Positions 34,602 to 44,355 are shown, counted from the first letter of the stretch. The stretch is 57,869 nt of DNA from Cetobacterium somerae ATCC BAA-474 (GCF_000479045.1 NZ_KI518060.1:1-57869), one strand, 5' to 3'. Notes: generated from the sequence alone by a model not told the origin. Translations and numbers: made by a program.

Positions 34602-34732
34602 AAAAACCTCCTTATTTATAAATATTTTAAAATTTAAAATAAATTAAATTTTGATAAATATCAGAGTGAGTATTCTATATGACTACTGATATTTTATAAT
34701 TTTCTTTTTTTTAAAAAATAAATAAAAAAAGT

Positions 34733-34761
34733 TTGACATATCCACAAAAAAGGTGTATATT
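34733..34761 (+). promoter_or_regulatory. Promoter of rubrerythrin
   Basis: Consensus TTGACA (34733-34738), 17 bases, TATATT (34756-34761). It is one of the strongest promoters in the window and predicts a start near 34768, with a 100-base leader. Confidence 0.75.
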
Positions 34762-34777
34762 ATTCTTGTGAACAAAA

Positions 34778-34811
34778 TTGTAATAATTACAAAATAGTAA
34801 TTGTAACAATT
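34778..34811 (+). promoter_or_regulatory. Tandem palindromic operators, PerR/Fur-like, in the rubrerythrin leader
   Basis: TTGTAATAATTACAA (34778-34792) is a perfect 7-1-7 palindrome, close to the PerR box TTATAATNATTATAA. AATTGT-A-ACAATT (34799-34811) is a second, 6-1-6 palindrome. Both lie just after the predicted start, where a repressor would block transcription. PerR control of rubrerythrin is known in anaerobic Firmicutes; the regulator itself is not in the window. Confidence 0.6.
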
Positions 34812-34868
34812 TTAAAAAATATAAAAAAATATAAAATATAGACAGAAAATAATCGAGGAGGATTTAAA

Positions 34869-35417
34869 ATGGCAAAAGTAAAATGTACAGTATGTGGAGA
34901 AGTATTTGAAGAGGCTTTAGGAGCTTGCCCTTTATGTAAGGTAGGATTAGATAAATGTGTTGCTTATGATGAAACTGCAGGAAGAGTTTGGGCAACTGAG
35001 CACAAAGTAGGAGAAGGATTAGCTTGCGGAGATGAAGAGATCATCGAAGGATTAAGAGCAAACTTCAACGGAGAGTGTATGGAAGTTGGAATGTACTTAG
35101 CAATGGCTAGAGTAGCAGATAGAGAAGGATATCCAGAAGTAGCAGAAGCTTATACAAGAATAGCTTTTGAAGAAGCTGGTCACGCTGCAAGATTTGCAGA
35201 GTTATTAGGAGAAGTTGTAACTGATTCTACAGAAGAGAACTTAAAGAGAAGAGTAGAAGCTGAGTATGGAGCAACTTCAGGAAAATTCGATATTGCTAAG
35301 AGAGCTAAACAATTAGGATTCGATGCAATTCACGATACAGTTCATGAAATGGCTAAAGATGAAGCTAGACACGGAAGAGCTTTCTTAGGATTATTAGAGA
35401 GACATTTCCAAAAATAA
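34869..35417 (+). CDS. Rubrerythrin of the reverse (N-terminal rubredoxin) type
   Basis: A 182-residue protein with a rubredoxin-like centre at the N-terminus (C6, C9, C20, C23), followed by a ferritin-like four-helix diiron domain: [21 protein letters not shown] near residue 66, [16 protein letters not shown] near 97 and [21 protein letters not shown] at the end, which contain the ExxH ligands. Reverse rubrerythrins reduce hydrogen peroxide with electrons from rubredoxin or NADH reductases; the fused flavodiiron/rubredoxin/reductase at 8-10 kb could belong to the same defence network. Codon choice (many GGA, TTC, AAC) suggests high expression. AGGAGG site before ATG. Confidence 0.92.
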   Translation: MAKVKCTVCGEVFEEALGACPLCKVGLDKCVAYDETAGRVWATEHKVGEGLACGDEEIIEGLRANFNGECMEVGMYLAMARVADREGYPEVAEAYTRIAFEEAGHAARFAELLGEVVTDSTEENLKRRVEAEYGATSGKFDIAKRAKQLGFDAIHDTVHEMAKDEARHGRAFLGLLERHFQK

Positions 35418-35429
35418 TAATAAATAGTT

Positions 35430-35460
35430 AGAGTGCTTAATATATTTAAGCACTCTTTTT
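35430..35460 (+). terminator. Terminator after rubrerythrin
   Basis: An 11-bp stem (35430-35440 with 35446-35456), 5-base loop and T run. Confidence 0.85.
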
Positions 35461-35467
35461 CGTTATG

Positions 35468-35496
35468 TTGAAGTTTTGATTAGATTGTGATACTAT
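35468..35496 (+). promoter_or_regulatory. Promoter of the cob operon
   Basis: TTGAAG (35468-35473), 17 bases ending in TGA, TACTAT (35491-35496). The leader of under 30 bases before cobU leaves no room for a cobalamin riboswitch. Confidence 0.55.
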
Positions 35497-35529
35497 TAAA
35501 GTATTATAAAGGGATAAAAGGTGAGATGC

Positions 35530-36090
35530 TTGGGGAAAATAATTTATGTAACTGGTGGAGCAAGAAGTGGGAAAAGTTCATTTGCTGAAAAAAAAGTTTT
35601 TCAATTGAATAAGGAGAAGATTTATGTAGCTACAGCGATATCTTTTGATGAAGAGATGAAGGAAAGAGTAAGACTACACAAAATTCAAAGAGGAGAAAAT
35701 TGGATAACAATAGAGGCATATAAAAATCTTTATAAAATTTTAGAAGAATATAAAGAGTTAAATGGAGTTGTATTACTAGATTGTTTAACAAATTTAGTCA
35801 CAAATATTATGATTATGGATAGAGATATCAACTGGGATAAAATAACTCAAGATATTGTTAAAGAGATTGAGGAAGAGATTGAAAATGAAGTTCAAAAATT
35901 AATAGATTTTATAAAAAATAGTTCATTAGATATGGTTGTAGTTTCTAATGAAGTTGGAATGGGATTAGTTCCTCCGTATGCTTTAGGAAGATATTTTAGA
36001 GATATAGGCGGTAGAATAAATCAATTGGTTGCAAAAGAATGCCATGAAGCGTATTTAATAGTTTCTGGATTAGAGTTAAAATTAAAATAG
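35530..36090 (+). CDS. cobU: Adenosylcobinamide kinase/guanylyltransferase CobU
   Basis: A 186-residue bifunctional enzyme that phosphorylates adenosylcobinamide and then transfers GMP to it. The P-loop VTGGARSGKSSFAEK lies at residues 6-20, GVVLLDCLTNLVTNI near 78 and VVVSNEVGMGLVPPYALGRYFRDIGGRINQ near 136, all typical. I start at TTG 35530, preceded by AAAGGTGA at the right distance; a GTG three codons upstream overlaps that site. It leads the cobU-cobS-cobC-cobT operon. Confidence 0.92.
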   Translation: MGKIIYVTGGARSGKSSFAEKKVFQLNKEKIYVATAISFDEEMKERVRLHKIQRGENWITIEAYKNLYKILEEYKELNGVVLLDCLTNLVTNIMIMDRDINWDKITQDIVKEIEEEIENEVQKLIDFIKNSSLDMVVVSNEVGMGLVPPYALGRYFRDIGGRINQLVAKECHEAYLIVSGLELKLK

Positions 36091-36105
36091 AGTTTGGAGG
36101 AGAAA

Positions 36106-36870
36106 ATGAAAGGTTTAGCTTTACTTTTTAAATTTATGACAAGATTACCATTTCCAGGAGGAAAAACTTTTGATTCGAAAGCTTTAGGAAAAGGGATGAA
36201 ATGGTTTCCAATAGTAGGATTAGTGATAGGTATTATAAACTTAGCTGTGGCAATGGTTTTAGAAACATTTATTCCATCGCCTATTTTAATAGCAATAATC
36301 TTAGTTACTCTTGATGTTATAGTAACTGGTGGATTACATTTAGATGGTCTAGCGGATACTTTTGATGGAATATTTAGCTATAGAAGTAAACAAAAAATGT
36401 TAGAGATTATGAAAGACTCTAGAGTTGGAACAAATGGTGTTTTAGTTTTAATACTTTACTTTATATTTAAAGTTGCTTTCTTAGTAGAAACATCTGAATT
36501 GTTTGGAGTAAATCAAGGTGTAATAATGCTTATTGTACCTATATTAGCTAGAATAAATAGTGTAGTCAACTGTGCTTTTGAGCCTTATGCAAGAGCCACT
36601 GGAATGGGTAAAACTTTTGTTGATAACACTGATAAGATGGGATTATTAATATCTTATGTCACTGTTACAGCTATATTATATGGAATAGCTCAGTACTTTA
36701 TGTTACCATTTATAAGTTTATTTATTGTTTTAAATATACTAATTGTTTGTGGATTTTTATTTGGAAAGTTAATGACAAAAAAAATAGGTGGTATAACTGG
36801 GGATACTTTAGGAGCATTGTTAGAGTTATCTTCAGTACTTTCGTTAGTTTTAATGTATGTAACTTTATAG
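36106..36870 (+). CDS. cobS: Cobalamin synthase CobS (adenosylcobinamide-GDP ribazoletransferase)
   Basis: A 254-residue membrane enzyme with about six hydrophobic helices. The active-site segments TGGLHLDGLADTFDGIFSYRSKQKMLEIMKDSRVGTNG (about residues 72-110) and TGDTLGALLELS near the end are diagnostic. It joins adenosyl-GDP-cobinamide to alpha-ribazole (or its phosphate). ATG 36106 follows TTGGAGG; the gene lies 15 bases after cobU and is followed directly by the phosphatase gene. Confidence 0.93.
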   Translation: MKGLALLFKFMTRLPFPGGKTFDSKALGKGMKWFPIVGLVIGIINLAVAMVLETFIPSPILIAIILVTLDVIVTGGLHLDGLADTFDGIFSYRSKQKMLEIMKDSRVGTNGVLVLILYFIFKVAFLVETSELFGVNQGVIMLIVPILARINSVVNCAFEPYARATGMGKTFVDNTDKMGLLISYVTVTAILYGIAQYFMLPFISLFIVLNILIVCGFLFGKLMTKKIGGITGDTLGALLELSSVLSLVLMYVTL

Positions 36871-36879
36871 GTGAGATTG

Positions 36880-37467
36880 ATGGGGCAAATTATTTTAGTT
36901 AGGCATGGTGAATCAAAATTAAATATTGAAGGGGTTTACTATGGAATTTTAGATCCAGAATTAACAGAAAAAGGAAAAGAGCAGGCAGAAAAAACTAGGG
37001 AAATTTTAAAAAGTATAAATTATGAAAAGATATATGCAAGCGATTTAAGAAGAGCAATAGACACAGCAGAGATTGTAAATTATAAAAAATTAGAAATCTT
37101 AATTGATCAAGAATTACGTGAACTAAATTTTGGAATATTTGAAGGACATAGTTATAAAGAACTTTTGGACAAATATCCAGAGGAGTTAAAAAAGAGTCAA
37201 AGTAATTGGGAAAATTATAATTATATAACTGGCGAAAGTGTTTTAGAGCTTCAAAAAAGAGCTATTAATTTTATAGAGAAGAAAGTTGATTTAGATGGAA
37301 CAACAGTTTTAGTTACTCACTGGGGAGTAATTAATACTATTTTAAGTCATTACTTTTCTAATGGATTAGAATCTTATTGGAAGTTTAGTGTAGAAAATGG
37401 TGGTGTAGTTATAATTGAATTTTCTGAAGGATATCCCATATTAAAGGGATTAAATATAGGGGGCTAA
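36880..37467 (+). CDS. cobC: Alpha-ribazole phosphatase CobC-like (histidine phosphatase family)
   Basis: A 195-residue histidine-phosphatase (phosphoglycerate mutase fold) with the RHG motif VRHGES at residues 7-12, the second histidine in VTHWGVINT near 145 and the acidic residue after RELNFGIFEGHSY. Position inside the cob operon makes alpha-ribazole-phosphate or adenosylcobalamin-phosphate phosphatase the likely activity, the last step of nucleotide-loop assembly. Start ATG 36880 behind AGGTGAG, which overlaps the cobS stop codon. Confidence 0.82.
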   Translation: MGQIILVRHGESKLNIEGVYYGILDPELTEKGKEQAEKTREILKSINYEKIYASDLRRAIDTAEIVNYKKLEILIDQELRELNFGIFEGHSYKELLDKYPEELKKSQSNWENYNYITGESVLELQKRAINFIEKKVDLDGTTVLVTHWGVINTILSHYFSNGLESYWKFSVENGGVVIIEFSEGYPILKGLNIGG

Positions 37468-37469
37468 AA

Positions 37470-38519
37470 TTGGACAGAATAAAAAAGATTCAAAATGATA
37501 TAATTGGTGTTGATACAGAAGCTATAAAAGAGTGTAAAAAAATATTAGATTCTAGAATGAAACCTGAGAAAAGTTTAGGTGTTTTAGAAGATTTAGCAAT
37601 GAAAGTAGCGGGAATAACAGGCCAACCCTTAAATGAACTAAAAGCTGGGTGTCATTTTATAGCATCGTCTGATAATGGAGTTATAGAAGAAGGAGTATCA
37701 TCTTGTCCAATAGAATATACAAGAATAGTTTCAGAAGCAATGTTAAGCTCTTTTGCAGCTATTGGAATTTTATGTAAAAGTTTAGGAATACCTCTAAATT
37801 TGATAGATATTGGAATAAAAGGAGATATTCCAAGAAACTATGAAAACTTATACGTAAAAAAAATAGCTTATGGAACTAAAAATTTTAGTAAGGAACCTGC
37901 TATGAGTTTAGATGAGGTAATAAAAGCAATCTTAGTTGGAGTAGAAATAATAAAAGAAAAAAAAGAGTATGATTTCTTCTCTAATGGAGAGATGGGAATA
38001 GCTAATACAACAACAAGTTCAGCTATATTATACGCCTTAACAAAAGAGGATATAGAAAAAGTTGTAGGTTGTGGTGCAGGACTTTCAGATGAAGGATTAA
38101 GACGAAAAAAAGATGTGATAAAAGATGCTTGTCTGAAATATGATTTATTTAATAAAGAGCCAATAGAAGTTTTAAGATGCGTTGGTGGACTTGATATAGC
38201 ATGTATGGTTGGACTTTACTTAGGTGCAGCATTAGAGAGAAAGCCTATGTTAATAGATGGTTTTATATCAGCAGTAGCAGCATTAGTTGCAACTAGAATA
38301 GAACCAAAGGTAAAAAATTACCTAATAGGAACTCATATGAGTGAAGAACCAGGAATGAAAGTCGTTATGACAGCACTAGATTTAAAAACATTTTTACATA
38401 TGGAGATGCGTTTAGGAGAAGGAACTGGAGCAGTTTTGGCGTATCCTATTTTGAAAGCAGCAGTAGAAATTCCTAAAATAATGAAAACAAAAGATGAGGT
38501 TTATGAAATATTTCAATAA
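37470..38519 (+). CDS. cobT: Nicotinate-nucleotide--dimethylbenzimidazole phosphoribosyltransferase CobT
   Basis: A 349-residue enzyme that activates the lower-ligand base for cobalamin. It carries MKPEKSLGVLEDLA near residue 30, FFSNGEMGIANTTTSSA near 171, VGCGAGLSDEGL near 198 and the late RLGEGTGAVLA segment with the catalytic glutamate. The start is TTG, the only good one, behind ATAGGGGG and two bases after the phosphatase stop. Together with cobU, cobS and cobC it completes the nucleotide loop. A base synthesis gene (bzaABCDE/bluB) is not seen. Confidence 0.93.
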   Translation: MDRIKKIQNDIIGVDTEAIKECKKILDSRMKPEKSLGVLEDLAMKVAGITGQPLNELKAGCHFIASSDNGVIEEGVSSCPIEYTRIVSEAMLSSFAAIGILCKSLGIPLNLIDIGIKGDIPRNYENLYVKKIAYGTKNFSKEPAMSLDEVIKAILVGVEIIKEKKEYDFFSNGEMGIANTTTSSAILYALTKEDIEKVVGCGAGLSDEGLRRKKDVIKDACLKYDLFNKEPIEVLRCVGGLDIACMVGLYLGAALERKPMLIDGFISAVAALVATRIEPKVKNYLIGTHMSEEPGMKVVMTALDLKTFLHMEMRLGEGTGAVLAYPILKAAVEIPKIMKTKDEVYEIFQ

Positions 38520-38539
38520 AGTAATAAGGGGTGATTATT

Positions 38540-39232
38540 TTGGAAAAAAACCAAATGCAAGGACACCGAAAGAGATTACGAGAGAAGTATTTAAAAGTTG
38601 GATATAAGGGTTTAGAGGATTATGAAATTTTAGAGCTACTGTTAACTTATTCAATAAAATTAAAAGATTGTAAAGGTATTGCAAAGAATTTATTGTCAAA
38701 ATTTAAAAGCATAGATAAAGTGATAAATGCTGAGTTAAATGATTTAAAAGAAATTGAAGGTGTTGGTGCAGAGACAGCTTTATATTTAAAAGTAATTGGT
38801 GAAACTATGTCTAATCACTATTTTAAAAATGTGAAAAATGCTGATTTAACAACTTTGAAAGGCAAAAATGATTTGGTAAATTATTTGAAAGACGATGTAG
38901 GTACTTTGAAAAGTGAAGAGTTTAAAGTGATTTACCTAAGTAGTGATAATAAGATTGTATGTGATGAGATTTTATTTAAGGGAACAATTGATAGAAGTGT
39001 AGTTTATCCCAGAAAGATAATGGAAAGAGCAATTGATAATAGAGCTAAAGGAATAATATTTGCTCATAACCATCCAAGTGGAAATTTAACTCCATCTAAA
39101 AAAGATATTGAATTAACATTAGAAATGCAAGAGTTACTAGAAAAGGTAGATATAAAATTATTAGACCATATTATTGTTAGTGATGAGTCTTATTTTAGTT
39201 TTTATGAAAATGGACTAATTGAATATTATTAA
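38540..39232 (+). CDS. radC: RadC-family JAB1/MPN domain protein
   Basis: A 230-residue protein with an N-terminal helix-hairpin-helix region (IDKVINAELNDLKEIEGVGAETALYLK) and a C-terminal JAB metalloprotease-like domain whose zinc motif is FAHNHPSGNLTPSKKD near residue 175. RadC proteins were once linked to DNA repair; their true role is unclear. TTG 38540 is preferred over a GTG three codons upstream because the AAGGGGTGA site overlaps the latter. It follows cobT by 20 bases and may be co-transcribed. Confidence 0.88.
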   Translation: MEKNQMQGHRKRLREKYLKVGYKGLEDYEILELLLTYSIKLKDCKGIAKNLLSKFKSIDKVINAELNDLKEIEGVGAETALYLKVIGETMSNHYFKNVKNADLTTLKGKNDLVNYLKDDVGTLKSEEFKVIYLSSDNKIVCDEILFKGTIDRSVVYPRKIMERAIDNRAKGIIFAHNHPSGNLTPSKKDIELTLEMQELLEKVDIKLLDHIIVSDESYFSFYENGLIEYY

Positions 39233-39241
39233 AAAGTTTAG

Positions 39242-39270
39242 CCCTCTTACGTTGATTAAGAGGGTCTTTT
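39242..39270 (+). terminator. Weak terminator after radC
   Basis: CCCTCTTA (39242-39249) pairs with TAAGAGGG (39257-39264); the T tract TCTTTT is short. uvrA begins 15 bases later, so some read-through is likely. Confidence 0.6.
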
Positions 39271-39284
39271 AGTAAGGAGGAAAA

Positions 39285-42125
39285 ATGTTAGACAAAATAA
39301 TTATAAAAGGTGCTAGAGAACATAATCTTAAAAATTTTGATATAGAAATTCCAAAGTATAAATTTGTTGTTGTAACAGGAGTAAGTGGAAGTGGAAAATC
39401 ATCGCTAGCATTTGATACTATTTATTCAGAAGGGCAAAGAAGATATGTAGAAAGTTTATCGGCTTATGCAAGACAATTCATTGGACAAATGAAAAAGCCA
39501 GAGGTAGATAGCATAGAAGGGTTAGCACCGGCTATTTCAATTGAACAAAAAACAACAAATAAAAATCCAAGATCAACAGTAGGGACAGTAACAGAGATAT
39601 ATGATTATATGAGATTATTATTTGCACATATAGGTAAAGCACATTGTCCAATATGTGGAAAATTAGTAGAGAGACAAAGTGTTGATGAAATTGTAGAAAA
39701 TGTATATGAAAAATTTAATAATGGTGACAGACTAATGATTTTAAGTCCTGTTGTCAAAGATAAAAAAGGAACACACAAAAATCTATTTTTAAATCTTGTA
39801 AAAAAGGGATTTGTAAGAGCAAGAGTTAATGGTGAAATTCTTTATATTGAAGAGGAAATAAACTTAGATAAAAACAAAAAGCATAATATTGAAGTTGTTG
39901 TAGATAGAATTGTTGTAGATAAGGAAGATGAGGAGTTTAAATCAAGATTAACTCAAAGTATAGAGCAAGGTATAGAACTATCTGAAGGAAAAATAATAAT
40001 AAACTGGGGAGATGGAGAACAATTATATAGTGAAAATTTTTCATGTCCAGATCATGAAAATGTAAGTATTCCAGATTTAAACCCGAGACTATTCTCTTTT
40101 AATGCTCCTTTTGGAGCTTGTCCTGAATGCAAAGGAATAGGGAAAAAATTAGAAATTGATGAAAGTAGACTAATAGAGGATGAAAACTTATCAATATTAA
40201 AAGGTGGATTATATGTTCCAGGAGCAGCATCAGCTAAAAAGGGTTATACATGGACAATATTTGAATCTATGGCGAAAAAATATAAAATTGATTTAGATAA
40301 ACCAGTAAAAGATTTAACTAAAAAAGAGATGGATATAATTTTTTATGGAACTGATGGAGAGAAATTTAGAGTGGACTATACATCAAAAGAGTTTAGTTTT
40401 CATGGAGAAAAGGATTTTGAAGGAATTGTAAAGAATTTAGAAAGGAGATATAATGAATCGTTTTCAGAGAGCTCTAGAGAAGAGATAGAAAATAGATTTA
40501 TGATAGAAAGAATATGTAAGGTATGTCATGGAAAAAGATTAAAGCCAGAAGTTTTAGCTGTAACTGTTTATAATAAAAATATAATTGAGATAACAGAACT
40601 AAGTATAAAAGATGCTCTAAATTTTTTTGAAAATATAAAGTTAACAGAAAAAGAGAAACAAATAGCAGCAGAGATCTTAAAAGAGATAAAAGAAAGAATA
40701 TCGTTTATGATAAATGTGGGATTAGATTATTTGAGTTTAGCTAGAGAGACAAAAACATTATCTGGAGGAGAGTCTCAAAGGATTAGATTGGCAACTCAAA
40801 TTGGGTCAGGGCTAACAGGTGTATTGTATGTTTTAGATGAACCAAGTATTGGATTACATCAAAGAGATAATGATAAACTTTTAGCTACTTTAAATAGATT
40901 GAAAGAGTTAGGAAATACACTTATTGTTGTTGAACACGATGAAGATACAATGCATCAAGCTGATTATATTTTAGATATGGGACCGGGAGCAGGAGTGTTT
41001 GGTGGTGAAATTGTAGCTGCAGGAACACCACAAGAAGTTATGGATAATGAGACTTCAATGACAGGGAGATATTTAAAAGGTGAAATAGGTATAACGGTAC
41101 CAGAAAAGAGAAGAGAGCCCAAAGGGTATATAACTTTAAAAGGAGCAAAGGGGAATAATTTAAAGAATGTAGATGTAGATATACCTTTAGGTGTTTTAAC
41201 TGTTGTAACAGGAGTAAGTGGAAGTGGAAAATCAACACTAATAAATCAAACTCTTTATCCAATTTTATTTAATAAATTAAATAAAGGTAAGCTTTATCCA
41301 TTAGAATATTCTTCTATTGAAGGATTAGAAAGTTTAGATAAAGTTATAGATATAGATCAAAGTCCTATTGGAAGAACTCCAAGATCAAATCCAGCTACAT
41401 ATACAAAAGTATTTGATGATATTAGAGATATTTTCTCTCAAACAAAAGATGCAAAAGCTAAGGGATACTCAAAAGGTCGTTTTTCTTTTAATGTAAAAGG
41501 AGGACGATGTGAAGCATGTCAGGGTGCTGGAATAATCAAAATTGAAATGAATTTTTTACCTGATGTTTATGTTGAATGTGAGGTATGTAGAGGAAAAAGA
41601 TATAATAGGGAAACACTGGAAGTTTACTACAAAGGAAAAAATATTTCAGATGTATTGGACATGAGCGTGGGAGAAGCCTATGATTTCTTCAAAACAATAC
41701 CAACATTAGAAAGAAAACTAAAGGTATTAGTAGATGTAGGGTTAGATTATATAAAATTAGGTCAACCTGCTACAACGCTATCTGGAGGAGAAGCTCAAAG
41801 AATAAAATTAGCAAGTGAATTATCTAAAGTATCAAAAGGAAAAACTGTATATATTTTAGATGAGCCAACAACAGGATTACATTTTGAAGATATAAGAAAA
41901 CTTTTAGAAGTAATTAATAGATTAGTGGAAAAAGGAAATACAGTTATAATTATAGAACATAATTTAGATGTAATAAAAAATGCTGATTACATAATCGATA
42001 TAGGACCTGAAGGTGGAGATGGTGGAGGAAAAGTTATTTTAACAGGAACTCCAGAAAAAATAGCTTCTTCTAAAAAAGGTTATACAAGTAAATACTTAAA
42101 AAAAGCATTAAAAGGAGAGAGATAA
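39285..42125 (+). CDS. uvrA: Excinuclease ABC subunit A UvrA
   Basis: A 946-residue tandem ABC ATPase. Walker A motifs [12 protein letters not shown] (near 32) and [12 protein letters not shown] (near 645), signature motifs [12 protein letters not shown] (near 495) and [12 protein letters not shown] (near 835), and zinc modules ([35 protein letters not shown]) are all present. UvrA with UvrB finds bulky DNA lesions in nucleotide excision repair. Length is normal. It is followed 4 bases later by ruvA, giving a repair and recombination run. Confidence 0.97.
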   Translation: MLDKIIIKGAREHNLKNFDIEIPKYKFVVVTGVSGSGKSSLAFDTIYSEGQRRYVESLSAYARQFIGQMKKPEVDSIEGLAPAISIEQKTTNKNPRSTVGTVTEIYDYMRLLFAHIGKAHCPICGKLVERQSVDEIVENVYEKFNNGDRLMILSPVVKDKKGTHKNLFLNLVKKGFVRARVNGEILYIEEEINLDKNKKHNIEVVVDRIVVDKEDEEFKSRLTQSIEQGIELSEGKIIINWGDGEQLYSENFSCPDHENVSIPDLNPRLFSFNAPFGACPECKGIGKKLEIDESRLIEDENLSILKGGLYVPGAASAKKGYTWTIFESMAKKYKIDLDKPVKDLTKKEMDIIFYGTDGEKFRVDYTSKEFSFHGEKDFEGIVKNLERRYNESFSESSREEIENRFMIERICKVCHGKRLKPEVLAVTVYNKNIIEITELSIKDALNFFENIKLTEKEKQIAAEILKEIKERISFMINVGLDYLSLARETKTLSGGESQRIRLATQIGSGLTGVLYVLDEPSIGLHQRDNDKLLATLNRLKELGNTLIVVEHDEDTMHQADYILDMGPGAGVFGGEIVAAGTPQEVMDNETSMTGRYLKGEIGITVPEKRREPKGYITLKGAKGNNLKNVDVDIPLGVLTVVTGVSGSGKSTLINQTLYPILFNKLNKGKLYPLEYSSIEGLESLDKVIDIDQSPIGRTPRSNPATYTKVFDDIRDIFSQTKDAKAKGYSKGRFSFNVKGGRCEACQGAGIIKIEMNFLPDVYVECEVCRGKRYNRETLEVYYKGKNISDVLDMSVGEAYDFFKTIPTLERKLKVLVDVGLDYIKLGQPATTLSGGEAQRIKLASELSKVSKGKTVYILDEPTTGLHFEDIRKLLEVINRLVEKGNTVIIIEHNLDVIKNADYIIDIGPEGGDGGGKVILTGTPEKIASSKKGYTSKYLKKALKGER

Positions 42126-42129
42126 AATA

Positions 42130-42729
42130 ATGTTTGAATATTTAAATGGAGTAATAAAAATAAAAAAACCAGAATATTTAGCAGTGGATGTAAATGGGGT
42201 AGGGTATAGAGTTTACATAACTTTAAAAACTTATGATCAAGTACAGGTGGGAGAGAAAAAAGAGCTATATATATATAATGTAATAAAAGAAGATGCATTT
42301 AAACTAGTAGGGTTTTTACAGGAGAGAGAAAGAGTTCTTTTTGAGATGTTAATAGGAATAAGTGGAATAGGATTATCACTAGCCCTTTCTATAATGTCAA
42401 CATTTTCAATAGACAATATTAGAGAGATTGTTTTAACAGAAGATTTTAAGACGTTAAAAAGAGTTCCAAAATTAGGAGAAAAAAAATCAAAGCAAATAAT
42501 TATAGATTTAAATAATAAGATTAAAACATTAAATTTAATGTCTATGGAAGATCCATCAGGAGATATGCTAAATAATGCGATTGAAGAAGAGTTATATATG
42601 GCATTGGATTCTTTAGGATACAGTAAAAAGGAAATAGATTCTATGATAAGTAAAGATGAGTTAAATAGTTATTCTACTTTGGAAGAGGCAATTAAGGGAG
42701 TTTTAAAAAAAATTCAATTAAGGGGATGA
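42130..42729 (+). CDS. ruvA: Holliday junction branch-migration protein RuvA
   Basis: A 199-residue protein: an N-terminal OB domain (MFEYLNGVIKIKKPEYLAVDVNGVGYRVYI), tandem helix-hairpin-helix motifs in the middle (FEMLIGISGIGLSLALSIMS; FKTLKRVPKLGEKKSKQIIIDL) and a C-terminal domain III (ALDSLGYSKKEIDSMI) that contacts RuvB. It binds four-way junctions and loads RuvB. RuvB is not next to it here. It sits between uvrA and the PhoH-type gene. Confidence 0.95.
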   Translation: MFEYLNGVIKIKKPEYLAVDVNGVGYRVYITLKTYDQVQVGEKKELYIYNVIKEDAFKLVGFLQERERVLFEMLIGISGIGLSLALSIMSTFSIDNIREIVLTEDFKTLKRVPKLGEKKSKQIIIDLNNKIKTLNLMSMEDPSGDMLNNAIEEELYMALDSLGYSKKEIDSMISKDELNSYSTLEEAIKGVLKKIQLRG

Positions 42730-42733
42730 TTTT

Positions 42734-44038
42734 ATGAGGAAAATCTATGTTCTAGACACTAATGTTTTAATACATGACCATCGTAGTATTTATAGTTTTG
42801 AAGATAATGAAGTTGTTGTTCCTATATATGTAATAGAGGAGATAGATAATTTAAAGAGAAATAGTACGACAGCAATACAGGCTCGTTTAGCAGCTAGAGA
42901 GCTTGATACCATAAGAAAAAAAGGGTGTATTGCAAAAGGGGTAGAGCTAGAGAAAAAGATTTTTTTCAGGGTAGAGATAGAAAGTGATTTAAATTTATTA
43001 CCATCAGTATTAAAAAAAGACTCAATGGATAATATGATAATTGCAACAACTCTCGGAATTAAAAATAAAAATCCAGATATGAAAGTAATTTTAATAACTA
43101 AAGATATAAATATGAGAATTAAGGCAGATTCTTTAGGATTAGAAGTTCAAGATTATGAAACAGATAGAACGGATTATACGACGTTATATGATGGTTATGA
43201 AGAGATTGAAGTTTCAAGAGATATTTATAACAAATTTGATAAAGCTGGAAAAATAAATGTTTGGGAGTTAGGAAAAGAGTATCATTTTACAGAAAATATG
43301 TTTATTAAATTTAAATGTGGAGAAGAAAAAACTTTTGGAAGATATATAGGTGGAAAAATTAGAAGAAATTTAGAAGGACAAATATCAGCTTGGGGTGCAA
43401 GGGCAAGAAATGATGAGCAAGAATATGCAATGGAACTTTTAATGGATGAAAATATAAAAGTTGTAACATTAGTAGGAAGAGCTGGAACTGGAAAAACTTT
43501 ATTGGCAATAGCAGCAGGATTAGAACAAGTTGTTGAAAGAGGGAAATATAAAAGATTACTTATAGCTCGTCCAATAATTCCAATGGGAAAAGATTTAGGA
43601 TATCTGCCTGGAAGTGAAGAAGAGAAATTAAGACCATGGATGCAGCCCATATATGATAATATAGATTATTTAGCTGGGGAAAAAGGTGAAAAAACTGGAG
43701 AGAAAGTAATTTTAGGGCTTCAAACTATGGGGCTTTTAAAAATAGAAGCTCTTACTTATATAAGAGGAAGAAGTATTCCTAATGGATATATAATAATAGA
43801 TGAAGCACAAAACTTAACTCCTCTCGAAGTAAAAACCATAATAACAAGAGCAGGAGAAAATACAAAGATAGTGTTAACAGGAGACCCAGATCAAATAGAT
43901 AGTCCATATTTAGATTCAGACACAAATGGGCTTACATATCTATCAGAAAAATTAAAAAATGAAAGTATAGTAGGACATGTTACTTTGAAAAAAGGTGAAC
44001 GTTCAGCATTAGCTGAGTTAGCAGCAAAACTTCTATAA
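42734..44038 (+). CDS. PIN-PhoH fusion ATPase/RNase (YlaK/PhoH2 type)
   Basis: A 434-residue protein with an N-terminal PIN-type nuclease domain (VLDTNVLIHDHRSI near 4, IEEIDNLKR, SMDNMIIATTLG) and a C-terminal PhoH ATPase (Walker A LVGRAGTGKTLLAIAAGLEQ near 247, Walker B YIIIDEAQNLTPLE near 350). The PhoH2 class has RNA helicase and RNase activity in mycobacteria; its physiological role is uncertain. It begins 4 bases after ruvA, so it belongs to the same operon. Confidence 0.88.
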   Translation: MRKIYVLDTNVLIHDHRSIYSFEDNEVVVPIYVIEEIDNLKRNSTTAIQARLAARELDTIRKKGCIAKGVELEKKIFFRVEIESDLNLLPSVLKKDSMDNMIIATTLGIKNKNPDMKVILITKDINMRIKADSLGLEVQDYETDRTDYTTLYDGYEEIEVSRDIYNKFDKAGKINVWELGKEYHFTENMFIKFKCGEEKTFGRYIGGKIRRNLEGQISAWGARARNDEQEYAMELLMDENIKVVTLVGRAGTGKTLLAIAAGLEQVVERGKYKRLLIARPIIPMGKDLGYLPGSEEEKLRPWMQPIYDNIDYLAGEKGEKTGEKVILGLQTMGLLKIEALTYIRGRSIPNGYIIIDEAQNLTPLEVKTIITRAGENTKIVLTGDPDQIDSPYLDSDTNGLTYLSEKLKNESIVGHVTLKKGERSALAELAAKLL

Positions 44039-44115
44039 TTTTTTCTTTTATTTTATCAATATATATATTATAATAATGTATAAGATAAAAGACGAAATTT
44101 GGGAGGAGTAAAGTT

Positions 44116-44340
44116 ATGGAGACACTTTTAACATTGTTTTTATTTATTTTTGCTGTAGCTTTAATAATATTAGTTCTTGTTCAACCAGATAGAAGCCATG
44201 GTATGTCAGGTAGCATGGGAATGGGAGGTTCAAATACAGTATTTGGAGTTTCAAAAGACGGAGGACCACTAGCCAGAGCAACTGAAGTAGTAGCATTTTT
44301 ATTCATACTTTCAGCACTTCTTCTGTATCTAGTAAAATAG
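44116..44340 (+). CDS. secG: Preprotein translocase subunit SecG
   Basis: A 74-residue protein with two hydrophobic helices (residues about 3-22 and 52-72) and the conserved loop VLVQPDRSHGMSGSMGMGGSNTVFGVS between them. It is a small component of the SecYEG channel. GGGAGG lies upstream, and a terminator with one wobble pair follows. Confidence 0.92.
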   Translation: METLLTLFLFIFAVALIILVLVQPDRSHGMSGSMGMGGSNTVFGVSKDGGPLARATEVVAFLFILSALLLYLVK

Positions 44341-44355
44341 TTAAAAGAGTTAAAG

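Noticed and set aside
35497..35530. Cobalamin riboswitch before cobU.
   Set aside because: The leader between the promoter and the start codon is far too short, and the preceding bases are the rubrerythrin terminator.
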